NCBI GenBank assembly: GCA_022711355.1
Contig: JAKLFE010000024.1
Location: forward strand, 1 to 61,627
Source: Spirochaetota bacterium
Lineage (GTDB): Bacteria > Spirochaetota > Spirochaetia > Treponematales > Rectinemataceae
Length of the DNA stretch: 61,627 nt
Direction of reading: 5' to 3'
Shown: positions 1 to 8,556 of the stretch, in pieces
How the letters are laid out: every line of letters starts with the position of its first letter
How positions within the stretch are numbered: position 1 is the first letter of the stretch
Translations under genes and position numbers: made by a program
Notes under the pieces: generated by a model
What the model saw: the letters and a program-made list of their open reading frames with translations, nothing else
Databases searched by the model: none
What the model was told of the DNA's origin: nothing

Positions 1-270
1 CTGTGCTGATTGATTTCCGCCGCGTGCCGACGGCCGTTCCCGGCGTCGCCGCTCTCAGGGCGCTCGATCAACCTAATCCAATCGACCCATCACTGTCAAG
101 GCCCGCGTTCCGGCCTATCGCTTTTTTTCGTTACGGCCATTCCGCATCGCTGTTTTAGCTCGCTCCGCACCTGGGCGCCGGATTCGAGCGACCGCTATCG
201 GAAGCCGGAAAGCACAGTACGAAAAATCCGCAGACTCGGTCAAGAGATATTTTTGATATTTCATCATAAT
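1..270. other. Intergenic stretch, no gene seen
   Basis: No convincing reading frame is seen here. The right part (about 240-300) is much more AT-rich than the surroundings and borders the 3' end of the leftward HAD gene. The stretch could hold that gene's transcript end, but no clear hairpin with a T-run was found. Confidence 0.4.
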
Positions 271-1068
271 TCAATTCTTATCAATCAAACTCAGTATAAT
301 AGAACATCCTTCAGCAAAACCGTAACCAAAGGCCTTATCTGTAACGAAGGCCGGAGGATGGCGCATCAGGCTTTCGAAGCGTCGCACATTGGCGACCCCG
401 CAGCTCAGAGGAAAGCGTCCGAACATAGGCTCGTCGTTCGGCGAATCCCCGAAGAACATGACGGCGCCCGGATCTTGTATCGGATCCCAGCCGAAATTCC
501 GCGAGAGGAAAAGCTCGGCCATGGAGAGCTTGTCGTAGTCCCCGAACCAGGCGTTGACGTGGATGGAGCTGATCTTGGCCCGCGCGCCTTCGCGCTCGCA
601 GAGCTCCTGCAGCCGTTCGGCGGCCGAGAGGGGGAGGATGGGGGCCTCCTCGGCGAAGTCGAGGGCCAGGTCGAAGAGGCGGTAGCGCTGGTCCTTGGCG
701 ATGCGCAAGCCGGGGAAGGAGGCCGCCACGGCCGCGCGGAGGCCCTCGATCCTGATCCGCGCCGCCTCGGGATCGGGGGCGGAGGGATGGAAGAGGCGCT
801 CGAGGCGACCCTCGACCTGGTAGAAGGCGAAGGCGCCGTTCTCGCCCACGACCCCGTCCACGGGCCACTGCCGCGCGATGAGGTCGCACCAGCCGGCGGG
901 CCGGCCGGTGATGGGGAGGACCCTGAGGCCGGCCCGCCTCAGGGCCCAGAGGGCCGAGTAGGACTCCTCGAGGAGGAGGCCATCCTCGGTGATGGTGTCG
1001 TCGATGTCGAAGAGGACGAAGCGGATTCCCGCCGCCGCCGCGCGATCGAGCTCTCGAATGGGTTTCAC
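271..1068 (-). CDS. HAD-superfamily phosphatase (Cof/trehalose- or mannosyl-phosphate phosphatase type)
   Basis: This 265-residue protein has the HAD nucleophile motif DIDDT at about residues 21-25, the second motif with TGRP near 54-57, and a late GDSPND motif that would bind Mg2+. These are the landmarks of subclass IIB cytosolic phosphatases that act on sugar phosphates. The substrate cannot be named. It stands alone, divergent from the CDP-alcohol transferase gene across an 80-bp gap. The last dozen codons are distinctly AT-rich compared with the rest. Confidence 0.85.
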   Translation of the reverse strand: MKPIRELDRAAAAGIRFVLFDIDDTITEDGLLLEESYSALWALRRAGLRVLPITGRPAGWCDLIARQWPVDGVVGENGAFAFYQVEGRLERLFHPSAPDPEAARIRIEGLRAAVAASFPGLRIAKDQRYRLFDLALDFAEEAPILPLSAAERLQELCEREGARAKISSIHVNAWFGDYDKLSMAELFLSRNFGWDPIQDPGAVMFFGDSPNDEPMFGRFPLSCGVANVRRFESLMRHPPAFVTDKAFGYGFAEGCSIILSLIDKN

Positions 1069-1111
1069 GTCGTTTCCTTGCCGTTCGGGGAGCGCGCGGA
1101 GCGGCTCAAGA

Positions 1112-1140
1112 TTGACAGTGCCGCGACGGCGCCGGTATAT
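1112..1140 (+). promoter_or_regulatory. Sigma70-type promoter of the CDP-alcohol transferase operon
   Basis: TTGACA (1112-1117) and GTATAT (1135-1140) are separated by 17 bp. Transcription would start only about 1-3 bases before the ATG at 1149 and there is no Shine-Dalgarno sequence, so the message may be leaderless. Confidence 0.6.
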
Positions 1141-1148
1141 TCCAGTCC

Positions 1149-1730
1149 ATGAACGCCGCCTCTCTCGTCACGTCGATCAGGATAGGCCTATCCCCGTTAT
1201 TCTTCGCCATATTTACCATAACGGTGAGGAATGGGGAAGCCTCCTCGGGAGCGATCGTCGCGCTTTGGCTCCTCTTCGCCGTGATGGAGCTCTCCGACTT
1301 CGCGGACGGCCAGGTCGCCCGGCGCACGGGCTCCGTCACCCCCCTGGGCAAGGTCCTCGACCCCTTCGCCGACTCCTTCGCCCGCCTCACCTACTTCCTC
1401 ACCTACGTGGTCGCCGGGCTCATGCCCGGCTGGGCCTTCCTCATCGTCCTCTACCGCGACCTCGGCGTCTCCTTCATCCGCCTCATGGCCATGAGCAAGG
1501 GCATCGCCATGGCGGCCCAGGTCTCCGGCAAGATAAAGGCGGGGGTCTACGCGGTGGCCGGCGGGGCCGGCCTCGCCCTGGTCAGCGCCCGCAGCCTCCT
1601 GCCCGGGAGCCCCGCGGCGGGGATCCTCGGCTGGGTCATGGCGGCCTCCTGGTGGGCCTGCGCCGCGGTCGCCGCCTGGAGCATGGTCGATTACTGGGCC
1701 GCCTACCGCCGCATGGCGGCCGGGAAGTAG
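1149..1730 (+). CDS. CDP-alcohol phosphatidyltransferase (PgsA-like)
   Basis: This 193-residue integral membrane enzyme is of the family that transfers a phosphatidyl group from CDP-diacylglycerol to an alcohol in phospholipid synthesis. The family signature DxxDGxxAR(x8)GxxxDxxxD is complete: DFADGQVARR, then G, then LDPFADS, at roughly residues 51-77. Several hydrophobic segments follow. Its length and motif fit phosphatidylglycerophosphate synthase, but a related alcohol acceptor is possible. It is followed after 12 bp by a second member of the family, so the two are probably co-transcribed. Confidence 0.85.
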   Translation: MNAASLVTSIRIGLSPLFFAIFTITVRNGEASSGAIVALWLLFAVMELSDFADGQVARRTGSVTPLGKVLDPFADSFARLTYFLTYVVAGLMPGWAFLIVLYRDLGVSFIRLMAMSKGIAMAAQVSGKIKAGVYAVAGGAGLALVSARSLLPGSPAAGILGWVMAASWWACAAVAAWSMVDYWAAYRRMAAGK

Positions 1731-1742
1731 GGCCCGAAGGCC

Positions 1743-2522
1743 ATGGCCGACCGCCTCACGCGGAGCATCGTCGCCAACGTCGCGGCCTACTTCGCCCTCC
1801 AGATCGCCCTCTTCCTCGCCTTCTCCATCCCGGCGGGCTTCCTGGGCGCGTACGGACCGGCCTTCTTCGCGCTCTCGGCCGCCTTCCACCTCGTCATCCT
1901 CGCACTCCTGCTCATGTTCAAGGGGGACTTCGTCAAGGAGTCGACGGGCGAGCGCCTCGAGCGGGTCAACCTCGCCAACACCATCACCCTCTTCCGCGTG
2001 AGCACCCTGCCGACCCTCCTCGTCCTCGTGCTCGCGGCCAGGGATTACCGCATCCGCATCCCCCTCCTGGCCCTCGTCGTGGCCGTGTTCGCCTCGGACT
2101 TCGCCGACGGCTACATCTCGCGGAGCGGCCGCGAGATCACCAAGGTGGGGAGGATGCTCGACAGCTCGAGCGACTACTCCCTCCTCATCGTCCTCACGAT
2201 AGTCTTCCGGTACTTCGGGCTCATACCCGCCTGGCTCTTCGTCCTCGTCATCGCCCGGCTCGCCTTCCAGGTCCTGCTGATGGGGATCCTGATCCTCGTG
2301 AAGCGGAGGATCGAGGCCAAGACGACCTTCCTCGGCAAGGCGGCCGTGGCCTCGATCATGACGCTCTACGCGATCGAGGTCTCGCGGCTGATCCTGGGCC
2401 TCGGAGGCTCCGCGGCCTTCGCCGCCCTCGAGTGGGCGGTCGGCGCCGTGGTGGCCGTCAGCGTCGCGGACAAGGCCGTGGCCTTCTCGCGGAGCATCCG
2501 GGAACCCGGGCCCGCCGAATAG
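1743..2522 (+). CDS. Second CDP-alcohol phosphatidyltransferase
   Basis: This 259-residue membrane protein starts with two predicted helices (about residues 10-60) that the first copy lacks. The signature then reads DFADGYISR, a glycine, and LDSSSDYS: the AR of the family is SR here, but all four acidic residues are kept. It is probably a lipid head-group transferase. The different N-terminus and serine suggest a different acceptor from its neighbour. It lies in the same operon as the genes on both sides (12 bp upstream gap, 9 bp downstream). Confidence 0.8.
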   Translation: MADRLTRSIVANVAAYFALQIALFLAFSIPAGFLGAYGPAFFALSAAFHLVILALLLMFKGDFVKESTGERLERVNLANTITLFRVSTLPTLLVLVLAARDYRIRIPLLALVVAVFASDFADGYISRSGREITKVGRMLDSSSDYSLLIVLTIVFRYFGLIPAWLFVLVIARLAFQVLLMGILILVKRRIEAKTTFLGKAAVASIMTLYAIEVSRLILGLGGSAAFAALEWAVGAVVAVSVADKAVAFSRSIREPGPAE

Positions 2523-2531
2523 GAGAACGAT

Positions 2532-3176
2532 ATGGCAATGATCAAGAGCGCCCTCGAGCTCGCCCTCGAGCGCACGAAGGACCTGACCGTCGACGAGGCC
2601 GCCCTCGAGGCGAAGAGCCTCAGGCAGGAGGGCAAGAAGGCGGCCGGCCGCTACCTCGAGGACCCCGAGTCCGCGGATCTGGGCGCCGCCCTGGCCGCCT
2701 ACCCCAAGGAGAGGCGCAAGGCGGCCCGCGAGGGGATGTTCGAGTCCCTCGCCTCCCAGCTCCAGCTGCCGGCCAGCGAGGCCGCGCTCGCGCTCCTGCC
2801 ACGCCTCGCGAAGGCCTTCGCTGCCCTGGCCGCCGCGCCCGCCGGCAACGGCATCCTCGGCGGGGTGGGCGGGGCGGCGGCGGAGAAGCGGGTCGCGGCC
2901 CTCCTCCAGCAGCTCGAGGGCTTCTTCAGGCAGTACCTCGACGACATGAAGAACGTCGAGCAGGCGATCCGCAAGCAGTGGGCCCCCAAGCTCCGCGAGA
3001 AGGAGCGCCAGCTCGCCGCGCGCATGGGCCAGGACGTGCGCCTCGACCCGATGACCGACCCGGAGTTCTCGGCCTTCTACAAGCAGAACGTCAGCGCCGT
3101 GCGGCAGCAGTACCTCGACGCCCTCGAGAAGGCCAAGGCCGAGCTCGCCTCCCTCCTCGGCGTCGAGGGCAAGTAG
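2532..3176 (+). CDS. Hypothetical alpha-helical protein
   Basis: This 214-residue soluble protein is rich in Ala, Leu, Glu and Lys, with long predicted helices and no signal peptide or membrane segment. A good Shine-Dalgarno (AGGAG) precedes the ATG. It has no catalytic motif that I recognise. It resembles uncharacterised spirochaete proteins of similar size, but this is an impression. Position as last gene of the phospholipid-synthesis operon is the only functional clue. Confidence 0.7.
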   Translation: MAMIKSALELALERTKDLTVDEAALEAKSLRQEGKKAAGRYLEDPESADLGAALAAYPKERRKAAREGMFESLASQLQLPASEAALALLPRLAKAFAALAAAPAGNGILGGVGGAAAEKRVAALLQQLEGFFRQYLDDMKNVEQAIRKQWAPKLREKERQLAARMGQDVRLDPMTDPEFSAFYKQNVSAVRQQYLDALEKAKAELASLLGVEGK

Positions 3177-3210
3177 GGCCCGAGGCGGGAGGCCCGCCCG
3201 GGGCTCGGCC
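3177..3210. terminator. GC-rich hairpin between convergent genes
   Basis: An imperfect inverted repeat (GGCC, GAG, CGGG pairing with CCCG, CTC, GGCC) fills the gap between the convergent hypothetical gene and mnmG. It has no T-run. It may be a weak bidirectional terminator. Confidence 0.35.
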
Positions 3211-3217
3211 GCGCGGC

Positions 3218-5068
3218 CTAGAGCGCCCTCGAGCGCCGCAGGAGCGAGACGAGGAGGAGGGCCGCGTCGGAGCTGCGCACGCCGCCGACCCGCGCGGCCT
3301 GCCCCAGGGTCAGGGGCCGGGCGGCCTCGAGCTTCTGCGCGGCCTCGGCCGAGAGCCCGGCGACGGCCCGGTAGTCGAAGCCCGCGGGCATCCGCATTCC
3401 CTCCGCCTTCTCCATGCGGCGCGCGAGCCGCGCCTCCTTCTCCTCGTAGCCCGCGTAGCGCGCGTCGAGCTCGGCCGAGTCGATCCAGTCGCGGCGGCGC
3501 CCCTCGCCGAGCCCCGGCAGGAGGAGGCCCAGGCAGCCGCGCAGCTCCGGGTCGCGGAGGGCGGCCGCGGCGCTCTCGCCCAGGTGGGGCTCGAGGGCGG
3601 GCGAGGCCAGGACGTCCTCGCGCGTTATGCGCCGCCCCTCGATCAGGGCCGCGACCTCCGCGATGCCCGCGCGCCGGCGCTCGAAGCGCTCCAGCCGCTC
3701 GGCCGAGGCGAGGCCCAGGGACGCGGCCAGGGGGGTGAGCCGCGCGTCGGCGCGGTCCTGCCGGAGCGAGAGCCGGCGCTCGGCGCGGCTGGTGAACATG
3801 CGGTAGGGCTCCTCGGCCCCGAGGGTCACGAGGTCGTCCACGAGGACGCCGAGGTAGGCCTGGTCCCGGCCGATGACGACCGGGGGCTCCGAGGCGAGGA
3901 AGCGGGAGGCGTTGATCCCCGCCAGGATGCCCTGGGCCGCGGCCTCCTCGTAGCCCGAGCTCCCGTTCGTCTGCCCCGCGACGAAGAGGCCCCCGAGGAG
4001 CTTCGAGCCGAGGGAGGCGTCGAGGCCGAGGGGATCGAGGTAGTCGTACTCGACGGCGTAGGCGGGCCGCGCTATGCGCGCCCGGCGCAGGCCGGGGACC
4101 GTGCGGACGAAGGCCTCCTGCACGTCCTCCGGCAGGGAGCTGGACAGGCCGTTCAGGTACATCTCGTCCGTCCCCTCGCCCTCGGGCTCGACGAAGACCT
4201 GGTGCCTCGGCCGCCCGGGGAAGCGGACGACCTTGTCCTCGATCGAAGGGCAGTAGCGCGGGCCCCGTCCGCTGATCGCCCCCCCGTAGAGGGGCGAGCG
4301 CCCGAGCCCCGAGCGGATGATCGCGTGGGTCTCCTCGTTGGTGTAGGTGATCCAGCAGGGCAGGCTCGGGCGCGTTAGGCGATCGTTTAGGAACGAGAAG
4401 GGCTCGGGCGCCTCGCCCTCCTGGCGCTCCATCTCGCCGTAGTCGAGCGATCCCGAGCGGACCCGGGCGGGGGTGCCCGTCTTGAGGCGGCCGACGCGGA
4501 AGCCCCGGCGGCGCAGGGCCTCGCCGAGCCCCGCGGCGGGCCGCTCTCCCAGGCGCCCGCCCGGCCCGCTCCACTCGCCTATGAACAGGCGGGCCTCCAT
4601 GAAGGTGCCCGTGGTGAGCACGAGGGCGCGGCAGCCGATCCGGTTGCCGCGCTCGGTGAGGACGCCCTCGACGCGCGCGCCGTCGGCCGAGACCAGGAGG
4701 TCGACGGCGGTATCCATGAACAGGTCGAGGCCCGCCTGGGCCTCGAGGGCGCGCCGGGCCAGGGCCGCGTAGAGGGCCTTGTCGGCCTGGGCCCGCGGCG
4801 CCTGCACCGCCGGGCCCCGCGACCGGCCGAGGACCCGGTACTGGATCATGCTCGCGTCGATGAGGAGCCCCATCTGCCCGCCCAGCGCGTCGACCTCGCG
4901 CACGAGGTTGCCCTTGGAAAGGCCGCCGACGGAGGGATTGCAGGACAGGCGCCCGATCGCCTCGAGGTCCTGGGTGACCATGAGGGTCCGGCGCCCCAGC
5001 CGCGCGAGGGCGAGGGCCGCCTCGATCCCCGCGTGCCCTCCCCCGATGACGATCGCTTCATAATCCAT
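3218..5068 (-). CDS. mnmG: tRNA uridine-5-carboxymethylaminomethyl modification enzyme MnmG (GidA)
   Basis: This 616-residue protein is the FAD- and NADH-binding half of the MnmEG complex, which modifies U34 in the wobble position of a set of tRNAs. The N-terminal GGGHAGIEAA dinucleotide-binding motif (about residues 8-17) and the conserved SCNPSVGG and GGAISGRGPRYCPSIEDK-type segments are present, and its length is normal. It is downstream of mnmE on the same strand with a 69-bp gap, the usual bacterial pairing. It is a housekeeping gene. Confidence 0.97.
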   Translation of the reverse strand: MDYEAIVIGGGHAGIEAALALARLGRRTLMVTQDLEAIGRLSCNPSVGGLSKGNLVREVDALGGQMGLLIDASMIQYRVLGRSRGPAVQAPRAQADKALYAALARRALEAQAGLDLFMDTAVDLLVSADGARVEGVLTERGNRIGCRALVLTTGTFMEARLFIGEWSGPGGRLGERPAAGLGEALRRRGFRVGRLKTGTPARVRSGSLDYGEMERQEGEAPEPFSFLNDRLTRPSLPCWITYTNEETHAIIRSGLGRSPLYGGAISGRGPRYCPSIEDKVVRFPGRPRHQVFVEPEGEGTDEMYLNGLSSSLPEDVQEAFVRTVPGLRRARIARPAYAVEYDYLDPLGLDASLGSKLLGGLFVAGQTNGSSGYEEAAAQGILAGINASRFLASEPPVVIGRDQAYLGVLVDDLVTLGAEEPYRMFTSRAERRLSLRQDRADARLTPLAASLGLASAERLERFERRRAGIAEVAALIEGRRITREDVLASPALEPHLGESAAAALRDPELRGCLGLLLPGLGEGRRRDWIDSAELDARYAGYEEKEARLARRMEKAEGMRMPAGFDYRAVAGLSAEAAQKLEAARPLTLGQAARVGGVRSSDAALLLVSLLRRSRAL

Positions 5069-5137
5069 GGCAACCTCGATTGTACACCTTGCGCGCGCGT
5101 TTCCCGAGCCCCCTTCCCCATTTGGGCTCGGGATTCG

Positions 5138-6520
5138 CTACTTGCCCAGGCAGAAGCGCGAGAAGACCGCCTCGAGGACCTCCTCGGAGGCGACCTCCCC
5201 GGTTATTTCGCCCAACGCGTCCGCGGCCTCGCGCAGGTCGAGGGCGAGGGCGTCGAGGGCCGCGCCGCGCCCCAGGCCGCGCTCGGCGGCGGCGAGGGCG
5301 GCGGCCGCGCGGTCGAGGAGGAGCTTCTGGCGGGAGCTGGCCACGCGGAGGGCCTCCTCGCCCGCCCGCCCGCCGGGGACGGCCGCTCGGCCGAAGCGGG
5401 GGGCCAGGGCCTCGGCGAGGGCCGCGGCCAGGGCCGGGAGTCCCGCGCCGGTGGCGGCGCTCAGGGGGAGGAAGGGCTCGGGCGCCGGCCCGCCGCGCGG
5501 GTCGTCGACCTTGTTCCAGGCGCGGATAGCGTCCGGCCTCGCGGCGAGGAAGGCCTCGTCCTCGGGCGCGAGGCCGGCCACGGAGTCCACCACGTAGATC
5601 ACCGCCTCGGCCCGGGCGGCCAGGTCGCGGCTCCGCGCGACGCCCGCGGCCTCGGCCTCGCCCTCGGCCTCGCGGAGTCCGGCGGTGTCGACGAGGCGGA
5701 TCGGGAGGCCCTCGACCTCGATCCCCGCCTCGATCCAGTCGCGGGTCGTGCCGGGCTCCCCCGCGACGATGGAGCGCTCCTCGCGCAAAAGGAGGTTGAA
5801 GAGGCTCGACTTGCCCGCGTTTGGCCGGCCGGCCACCACGACGCGGGCCCCGGACTCGTAGAGGCGCCCGGCCGCGTAGCTCGCGGCGAGGGCCTCGACC
5901 TCGGCCCTGAGGGCGCCGAGGCTCCGGGCCTCGAGGCCGGCCGGGGCCCCCTCCTCCTCGTCGTAGTCCAGGCGGGCCTCGAGCTCGGCCAGGAGGCCGA
6001 CGAGGCCCGAGCGCAGGGCGGCGAGCCGGGCCGAGAGCCCCCCCCCGAGGCGGCGCAGGGCCTCGGCCCGGGCCCCCTCGCTGCCGGCGTCCACGAGCTC
6101 CCGCAGGGCCTCGGCCTCGACGAGGTCGAGCTTGCCGTTGAGGAAGGCGCGGAAGCTGAACTCGCCCGGCAGGGCCGGGGCGAAGCCCGCGGCCTCGAGG
6201 GCGGCCAGGGCCCGCCTGGCCACCGCGGGCGAGCCGTGGAGGGAGAGCTCGACGCAGTCCTCGCCGATGGGGCCCCGCGGGGCCCGGAAGACGGCGGCGA
6301 GGATCTCGTCGATCTCCTCGCCCGTGGCCGGGTCGAGGAGCCGGCCGTGGACGAGCTCGCGGTGCCGGGCCGAGGCGAGGGCCCGGGGGCGCGAGAAGCA
6401 GGAGGCGGCCAGCTCGATGGAGCCCGGCCCCGCCGCGCGGAGGACGGCCAGGGCGGAGGGGCCCGGAGGCGTGGCGAGGGCGGCGATCGGCGCCGAGGAG
6501 TCGAGGTAGGAGCGCTGCAT
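5138..6520 (-). CDS. mnmE: tRNA modification GTPase MnmE (TrmE)
   Basis: This 460-residue protein is the GTPase partner of MnmG. The N-terminal folate-binding domain begins DSSAPIAALATPPGPSA. The G domain shows GRPNAGKSSLFN (G1), a TTRD-type G2, DTAGLR (G3) and NKVD (G4). The C-terminus is the diagnostic CLGK, whose cysteine is required for tRNA modification. The ATG at 6520 was chosen because homology begins there; the open frame extends upstream but reads as low-complexity sequence. It is divergent from the barrel-protein gene. Confidence 0.97.
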   Translation of the reverse strand: MQRSYLDSSAPIAALATPPGPSALAVLRAAGPGSIELAASCFSRPRALASARHRELVHGRLLDPATGEEIDEILAAVFRAPRGPIGEDCVELSLHGSPAVARRALAALEAAGFAPALPGEFSFRAFLNGKLDLVEAEALRELVDAGSEGARAEALRRLGGGLSARLAALRSGLVGLLAELEARLDYDEEEGAPAGLEARSLGALRAEVEALAASYAAGRLYESGARVVVAGRPNAGKSSLFNLLLREERSIVAGEPGTTRDWIEAGIEVEGLPIRLVDTAGLREAEGEAEAAGVARSRDLAARAEAVIYVVDSVAGLAPEDEAFLAARPDAIRAWNKVDDPRGGPAPEPFLPLSAATGAGLPALAAALAEALAPRFGRAAVPGGRAGEEALRVASSRQKLLLDRAAAALAAAERGLGRGAALDALALDLREAADALGEITGEVASEEVLEAVFSRFCLGK

Positions 6521-6626
6521 GGGCGGCCCCACGATATACCGCGCGAGCCGCCGGCCACAAGGCGTCCGGGCCGCCGGCCCGGGCCTCGGGCGGGCGCCGC
6601 CGGGCGGCTCTCCCGGGCCCCTCGTA

Positions 6627-6655
6627 TTGACAGGGGGAGGGGTAGCGAGGAGAAT
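6627..6655 (+). promoter_or_regulatory. Sigma70-type promoter of the barrel-protein operon
   Basis: TTGACA (6627-6632) and GAGAAT (6650-6655) are spaced by 17 bp. A strong AAAGGAGG ribosome site precedes the start at 6676. Confidence 0.55.
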
Positions 6656-6675
6656 GATATATCGCCAAAGGAGGC

Positions 6676-8037
6676 ATGATGAAACGCTTCGCGCAGCTCG
6701 CGGGGATCCTCCTCGCCCTCGCACTGACCGCCCCGCTCGCGGCCCAGCCCGTCGTCAGCGAGAAAAAGCAGGTCGCCATCTTCGCCCTCGGCTACTACGG
6801 CTGGGCGATACCCCAGGAGACCCTCGGCAACATCGACCTCGAGATACAGAAGGTCTTCGTCGACCTCGGCCGCTTCGAGATCATCGGGGCGAGCCAGCGC
6901 CTCTCCTCGGGCGGGCTCGAGCAGTTCATCGCGGCGCTCAAGAAGGCCAAGGAAGCCAACTTCGTGATGCCCGAGAAGTTCCAGTTCGGCGAGGCCATCC
7001 TCACCGAGGCCGAGTTCAACCGCCTCCTGGGCTCCTTCATCGTCGCCGCCCCCGTCGTCTCGAACTTCATCTCCGGCTACAGCGACAAGAGCGGCGCCTG
7101 GAGCACCGAGATCAAGACCAACGTCACCTTCGTCGACGTGGGCGCCGGCGGCGCGACCCTGGCCATCGCCGAGGTCAGGACCTCGGGCTCGGACAAGGAA
7201 AGCCAGCTCAAGTCGATCTCGGACGCGATCGAAGCCATCCCGATGCAGCTGCAGTACGAGATCCGCAAGATTCCCGCCTTCCAGATCAACTCGCGGATCC
7301 TCGCCGTCTCCGGCCGCGAGATCAAGATGCAGCTCGGCCAGAACATGGGGATCAAGAAGGGCGACGAGTACTCCGTCGTCCAGGGCGGCATGGTCGAGGG
7401 CTTCAAGGACGAGCGCGAGACCGGCCTCATCGTCATCAAGGAGGTCGGGCCCGAGGTCTCCACCGGCCAGGTCCTCTACGCCGACGGCAAGCTCGGCAAG
7501 GACGCCCAGGTCCGCGAGATCGCCCGCATGGGCTTCGACGCCGAGCCCTTCCTCCACCTCGTCTCCGGCAAGAAGCTCGCCTTCGGCGGCGAGGATCCGG
7601 GCGACGGGGCCAACATCATAGGCGGCATCCGCATACCCCTCAGCAGGGGCTTCTACGACCTCCGCCCCTTCGCCTCGGTCCAGGTGCCCTTCAACGGCGT
7701 CAAGGAAGTCTTCACCGTCTTCCTCTTCCCCGTCGACGTCCTCGTCGGGGCCGAGTACCGGGCCAACCTCGGCCGCCTCTCGGCCACTCCCTACGTCGCG
7801 GCCGGGGCGAGCTACCTCTACCTGACCGAGGCCATCTCGGGCTACAGCCGGGACACCTCGGGCTCGGTCTTCCCCCACGTCGGCGGCCAGGCCTACCTCA
7901 ACCTCTCCTACCTCGCCAGCCGCGACATGAGGCTCTTCGTCGACCTGGGCGCGGAGTACTGGCTCAGCCTCGCCGACTGGCTCTACTCGAACTACGGCGG
8001 CCTCTCGGTCGGCGCGGGCATCTCCTTCAAGCTCTAG
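6676..8037 (+). CDS. Exported protein with N-terminal CsgG-like region and C-terminal outer-membrane barrel
   Basis: This 453-residue protein begins with a Sec signal peptide ending LAAQP (cleavage near residue 24). The middle (about 30-290) has alternating helix and strand with a VAIFALGYYG opening and resembles the nucleotide-binding-like fold of CsgG/LpoB-type periplasmic proteins. The last third has repeated aromatic beta-hairpins (YVAAGASYLYL, YLNLSYLASR) and ends in a hydrophobic-alternating strand, as in small barrels. No exact family is recognised. It is the first gene of an operon with the coiled-coil and phosphodiesterase genes. There are two in-frame ATGs at 6676 and 6679. Confidence 0.7.
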   Translation: MMKRFAQLAGILLALALTAPLAAQPVVSEKKQVAIFALGYYGWAIPQETLGNIDLEIQKVFVDLGRFEIIGASQRLSSGGLEQFIAALKKAKEANFVMPEKFQFGEAILTEAEFNRLLGSFIVAAPVVSNFISGYSDKSGAWSTEIKTNVTFVDVGAGGATLAIAEVRTSGSDKESQLKSISDAIEAIPMQLQYEIRKIPAFQINSRILAVSGREIKMQLGQNMGIKKGDEYSVVQGGMVEGFKDERETGLIVIKEVGPEVSTGQVLYADGKLGKDAQVREIARMGFDAEPFLHLVSGKKLAFGGEDPGDGANIIGGIRIPLSRGFYDLRPFASVQVPFNGVKEVFTVFLFPVDVLVGAEYRANLGRLSATPYVAAGASYLYLTEAISGYSRDTSGSVFPHVGGQAYLNLSYLASRDMRLFVDLGAEYWLSLADWLYSNYGGLSVGAGISFKL

Positions 8038-8040
8038 GCG

Positions 8041-8556
8041 ATGGACGGCGACACGGACCTCGGCGGCCTCGACCTCGCGGGGGCCAAGGACTACCTCCTC
8101 GCCTTCGCCGTCGAGGCGAAGCGGCTCGACAAGGAGGTCGAGCTGGCCGAGGCCGAGCTCGCGCTCTGGCGCGGCCGCGTCGCCCTCGCCGAGGGCAAGG
8201 CCAGGCCCGAGCTCGCCGGGGCCGCGCAGGCCAAGGCGGGCGAGCTCGAGGCCGGGCTGGCATCGCTCCGGGCCGAGCGCTCGAGCCTCCGGTCCAAGGT
8301 CGAGGCCATCCGGCTCCAGCTCCCCCTGGTCCGGGCCCGCGAGCGCTCGGTCGATCCCGACCGCCTCCTCGCCGAGCTCCAGCTCATGACCGGCGAGCTC
8401 CTCGGCGACTCGGGCGGCGAGGGGCGGCCGGGCTCCGCCGCGGCCGAGCGCGAGCTCGCCGGGCTCGAGGCGGCCGCCAAGGCCGATGCCGAGCTGGCCA
8501 AGCTCAAGGCCACGTTAGGCGATCCCAACGCGGGCGGCGGGGGCAGCCGCCCGTGA
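8041..8556 (+). CDS. Hypothetical coiled-coil protein
   Basis: This 171-residue protein is made almost entirely of Glu/Lys/Arg/Ala/Leu heptads (about residues 15-150), without a signal peptide. It begins 3 bp after the barrel-protein stop, and its stop overlaps the GTG of the next gene by 4 bp (GTGA), so the three are translationally coupled. The function is unknown. Confidence 0.65.
   Translation: MDGDTDLGGLDLAGAKDYLLAFAVEAKRLDKEVELAEAELALWRGRVALAEGKARPELAGAAQAKAGELEAGLASLRAERSSLRSKVEAIRLQLPLVRARERSVDPDRLLAELQLMTGELLGDSGGEGRPGSAAAERELAGLEAAAKADAELAKLKATLGDPNAGGGGSRP

Noticed and set aside
10..1152. Rightward 380-codon frame opposite the HAD gene
   Set aside because: It is antisense to a clear HAD phosphatase and has no coding signature.
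989..4378. Very long open frame of over 1100 codons
   Set aside because: It is an artefact of GC-rich DNA: low-complexity Arg/Pro/Gly/Ala sequence lying across real genes on both strands.
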